Origin: an uncultured Bacteroidales bacterium
GTDB lineage: Bacteria > Bacteroidota > Bacteroidia > Bacteroidales > UBA932
NCBI GenBank assembly: GCA_905235775.1
Contig: CAJOMY010000020.1
Coordinates: forward strand, 1 to 16,004
Direction: 5' to 3'
Length of the DNA: 16,004 bases
This document shows positions 14,419 to 16,004 of the stretch, piece after piece; the stretch's first letter is position 1, and every line of letters begins with the position of its first letter. A program made the position numbers and the translations under genes. The notes under the pieces are model-generated. The model was given only the letters and a program-made list of their open reading frames with translations. It was not told the origin of the DNA and searched no databases.

Positions 14419-15612
14419 CTAGGCGATGATGTCGAGTTCGCGGAAGATTCCGGTCAGCACCTCCACGGCCTGGTCCACCTGCTCGGTGGTGTGGGTGGCC
14501 ATGAGGGCGAAGCGGATCAGCACGTCCTTCTCCGGCACGGCCGGGGCGATCACCGGGGTGATGAACACCCCCTGCTTGTAGGCCATGGGCACGATGGACA
14601 TCGCCTTGACGGTGTCGCGCACGAACAGCGGGATGATCGGGCTCTGGGTGTGGCCGATGTCGAATCCGCGGGCCTTGAAGGCCTCCTGCGCATAGCGGGT
14701 GACCTTCCAGAGGTTCTCGCGACGCTCCGGCTCTTCGATCATGATGTCCAGGGCCTTGCTGGCGGCTGCCGCGGCTGCCGGGGTCATGGAGGCGCTGAAG
14801 ATCAGCGAGCGGGAGTTGTGCTTGAGATAGTCGATCACGGCGTGGTCGCCGGCGATGAAGCCGCCCAGCGAACCGAAACTCTTGGAGAAGGTGCCCATGA
14901 TGAGGTCGGTCTCCTTGGTCAGGCCGAAGTGGCTGGCGGTGCCGGAACCGTTCTCGCCGATCACGCCGAGTCCGTGGGCGTCATCCACCATCACGGAAGC
15001 ATTGTATTTTTGGGCCAGCTTGACAATTTCGGGGAGCGGGGCGATATCGCCCTCCATCGAGTAGACGCCGTCCACGACGATGAGCTTGGGGGCATTGCGG
15101 GGCGTGAGCCAGAGTTTCTTCTCCAGGTCGGCCATGTCATTGTGGCGGAACTTGCGCACCTCACTGAAGCTCAGTCGGCTGCCGTCAATGATGCAGGCGT
15201 GGTCCAGGGAGTCCAGGAAGATGAATCCGCCGTGGAAGCCCAGGGCGCTGATGACGCCGAGGTTGACCTGGAAGCCGGTGCTGTAGGTCACGGCTTCCTC
15301 CTTGCCGACAAACTTGGCGAGCTTGGCTTCCAGTTCCTCGTGGAGGTCGAGGGTGCCGTTGAGGAAACGGCTGCCGGAGCAACTGGTGCCATATTTTTCT
15401 ATCGCCTTGATGGCGGCCTCCTTGAGGCGGGGGTCGTCGGAGAGTCCGAGGTAAGAGTTGGAGCCGAACATCAGGACCTTGCTGCCGTCTGCCATGGTGA
15501 CGAGCGGATCCTGACCGGAGGAGATGGGGCGGTAGTAGGGATAGATCCCTGCTGCCCGGGCCTCAACTGCGCGCGTGTCCTTGGCGCAGAGTTCGTTCAA
15601 AATCTTTTTCAT
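14419..15612 (-). CDS. spt: Serine palmitoyltransferase (sphingolipid synthesis)
   Basis: This is a cytoplasmic PLP-dependent alpha-oxoamine synthase of 397 residues. It condenses L-serine with a long-chain acyl-CoA or acyl-ACP to 3-ketosphinganine, the committed step of bacterial sphingolipids. Visible motifs are MFGSNSYLGLSDDP (48-61), GTSCSGSRFLNGTLDLHEELE (75-95), His138 in SLDHACI, DDAHGLGVIG (210-219) and the PLP lysine Lys244 in GTFSKSFGSLGGFIAGD. The TFSKS context separates it from 8-amino-7-oxononanoate synthase and glycine C-acetyltransferase, which have GTLGKA-like contexts. Length and sequence resemble the Bacteroides enzyme. The ATG at 15612 (MKKILNELCAK) is chosen because the longer frame reaches through the promoter and a GC-rich non-coding stretch. 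It is the first gene of a two-gene operon with the SDR. Confidence 0.9.
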   Translation of the reverse strand: MKKILNELCAKDTRAVEARAAGIYPYYRPISSGQDPLVTMADGSKVLMFGSNSYLGLSDDPRLKEAAIKAIEKYGTSCSGSRFLNGTLDLHEELEAKLAKFVGKEEAVTYSTGFQVNLGVISALGFHGGFIFLDSLDHACIIDGSRLSFSEVRKFRHNDMADLEKKLWLTPRNAPKLIVVDGVYSMEGDIAPLPEIVKLAQKYNASVMVDDAHGLGVIGENGSGTASHFGLTKETDLIMGTFSKSFGSLGGFIAGDHAVIDYLKHNSRSLIFSASMTPAAAAAASKALDIMIEEPERRENLWKVTRYAQEAFKARGFDIGHTQSPIIPLFVRDTVKAMSIVPMAYKQGVFITPVIAPAVPEKDVLIRFALMATHTTEQVDQAVEVLTGIFRELDIIA

Positions 15613-15642
15613 TCGGTACGGTTTAATCAATAGTACAACATG

Positions 15643-15672
15643 CAAAGATACACATTTTCCAAAATATGCAAT
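15643..15672 (-). promoter_or_regulatory. Promoter of the serine palmitoyltransferase operon
   Basis: On the minus strand TATCTTTG (15650-15643) is a perfect TAnnTTTG -7 element, followed by CA as is common in this phylum. ATTG (15672-15669) lies 18 bp upstream as an imperfect -33 element. The leader to the ATG at 15612 would be about 25 nt. Confidence 0.65.
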
Positions 15673-15720
15673 ACACCTCCGCCCGCCCGCTTTCCGGCCC
15701 GGTCCGGGGGGAAGCGGTGA

Positions 15721-15755
15721 ATATTGCCGCAAAATTTGTAAATTTGCGGCAATAT
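15721..15755. promoter_or_regulatory. Perfect 13-bp inverted repeat over the queD promoter and start
   Basis: ATATTGCCGCAAA (15721-15733) and TTTGCGGCAATAT (15743-15755) are perfect inverted copies around a 9-bp spacer. A perfect -7 element, TAAATTTG (15739-15746), lies partly in the spacer and partly in the right arm. The right arm runs into the queD ATG (15754-15756). A regulator bound here would block transcription, which suggests an operator. A start at 15751-15754 would make the mRNA leaderless or nearly so. No good -33 element is visible. Confidence 0.55.
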
Positions 15756-15906
15756 GTATTACGTCTCCAAGAAAATACGCATCGCCGCGAGCCACCACCT
15801 TGAGGTGGACTGCTCCACGAAGTGCGCCCGCCCCCACGGGCACAACTACGAGATCGAGGTCATCGTCAAGGAGACGGAGGACAACACCGCAACCTACGAA
15901 GTATGA
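15754..15906 (+). CDS. queD: 6-carboxytetrahydropterin synthase, internally deleted
   Basis: QueD normally converts dihydroneopterin triphosphate to 6-carboxytetrahydropterin on the way to queuosine. Family members have about 110-140 residues; this frame has 50. The N-terminal part is normal: MYYVSKKIRIAASHHLEVD, with a zinc histidine in ASHH, the catalytic Cys24 in KCARPHGHN and the zinc pair in HGH (28-30). Right after EIEVIVK it ends with ETEDNTATYEV, which resembles the usual C-terminus of Bacteroidetes QueD, including a substrate-binding Glu. The middle, with the xVxDF motif, the LDH segment and the PTAEN motif, is missing. The reading frame is kept. The stop overlaps the folE start (ATGA). 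Without the middle the T-fold cannot form, so the gene is probably inactive, unless this is an assembly collapse. Confidence 0.75.
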   Translation: MYYVSKKIRIAASHHLEVDCSTKCARPHGHNYEIEVIVKETEDNTATYEV

Positions 15907-16004
15907 TCACAGAAGAACAGGCCAGGCAGCATATCCGCGAACTCCTTGAGTTCATCGGCGAAGACCCGTCCCGCACGGGCCTGCTGGACACCCCGGACCG
16001 GATG
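15903..16004 (+). CDS. folE: GTP cyclohydrolase I, N-terminal fragment
   Basis: The first 34 residues are visible (MITEEQARQHIRELLEFIGE, then DPSRTGLLDTPDRM) before the window ends. They match the start of FolE, whose IGEDPxRxGLxxTPxR segment is conserved. FolE makes dihydroneopterin triphosphate from GTP, the substrate for both folate synthesis and QueD, so the queD-folE overlap makes pathway sense. The zinc and catalytic residues lie beyond the window. Confidence 0.88.
   Translation, partial: MITEEQARQHIRELLEFIGEDPSRTGLLDTPDRM

Noticed and set aside
14341..15633. A 430-residue open frame on the plus strand opposite spt
   Set aside because: It lies against a well-conserved enzyme and reads as a mirror of its codons.
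1..16004. CRISPR arrays, tRNA or rRNA genes, insertion sequences, phage genes
   Set aside because: I saw no regularly spaced repeats, no cloverleaf or rRNA-like segments and no transposase, integrase or phage structural protein in any frame.

Overview
The window looks like a metagenomic contig from a GC-rich member of the Bacteroidales. The evidence is a Sus-type starch locus with SusC, SusD, a SusE/F-like lipoprotein and SusG, TAnnTTTG-type promoters, genes without Shine-Dalgarno sites, and a serine palmitoyltransferase for sphingolipids. I cannot name the genus. A Rikenellaceae-like or other GC-rich gut Bacteroidales lineage would fit.

Left edge (1 to about 555, minus strand): this part does not belong with the rest. 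It carries the N-terminus of a Clostridia-type translation initiation factor IF-2, with a strong Shine-Dalgarno site and a TTG start, preceded by a very basic protein tail. The tail is joined in frame, near 555, to the first ~105 residues of a GH53 endo-galactanase. The simplest reading is a chimeric assembly join between a Bacteroidales and a Clostridia sequence.

Starch utilisation locus (about 556 to 11552, minus strand). In transcription order it holds an MFS maltose/maltodextrin-type symporter, susC, susD, an 804-residue SusE/F-like lipoprotein with six tandem starch-binding-type modules, an intrinsic terminator, a SusG-type alpha-amylase with a BACON domain, and the cut-off GH53 gene. 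SusG and the binding lipoproteins would capture and cut starch at the cell surface, SusC/SusD would import the oligosaccharides, and the MFS protein would take maltose or short dextrins across the inner membrane. No susA, susB or susR is present in the window.

Regulation (11576 to 13592): a LytS-type histidine kinase and a LytTR response regulator are encoded divergently from the locus with an ATGA overlap. Between them and the MFS gene lies a direct repeat with exact LytTR geometry (9-12-9 bp), 10 bp upstream of a Bacteroidetes-type promoter for the MFS gene. This suggests a LytTR-controlled starch locus in place of the usual SusR, and is the main finding.

Right part (13593 to 16004): a dispersed palindromic repeat separates the regulator from a minus-strand pair encoding serine palmitoyltransferase and a short-chain dehydrogenase. 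The two genes are 1 bp apart, so the SDR is a good candidate for 3-ketosphinganine reductase. Divergent from them is a 50-residue queD that has lost its middle but kept both ends in frame, overlapping the start of folE. A perfect 13-bp inverted repeat surrounds the queD promoter region.
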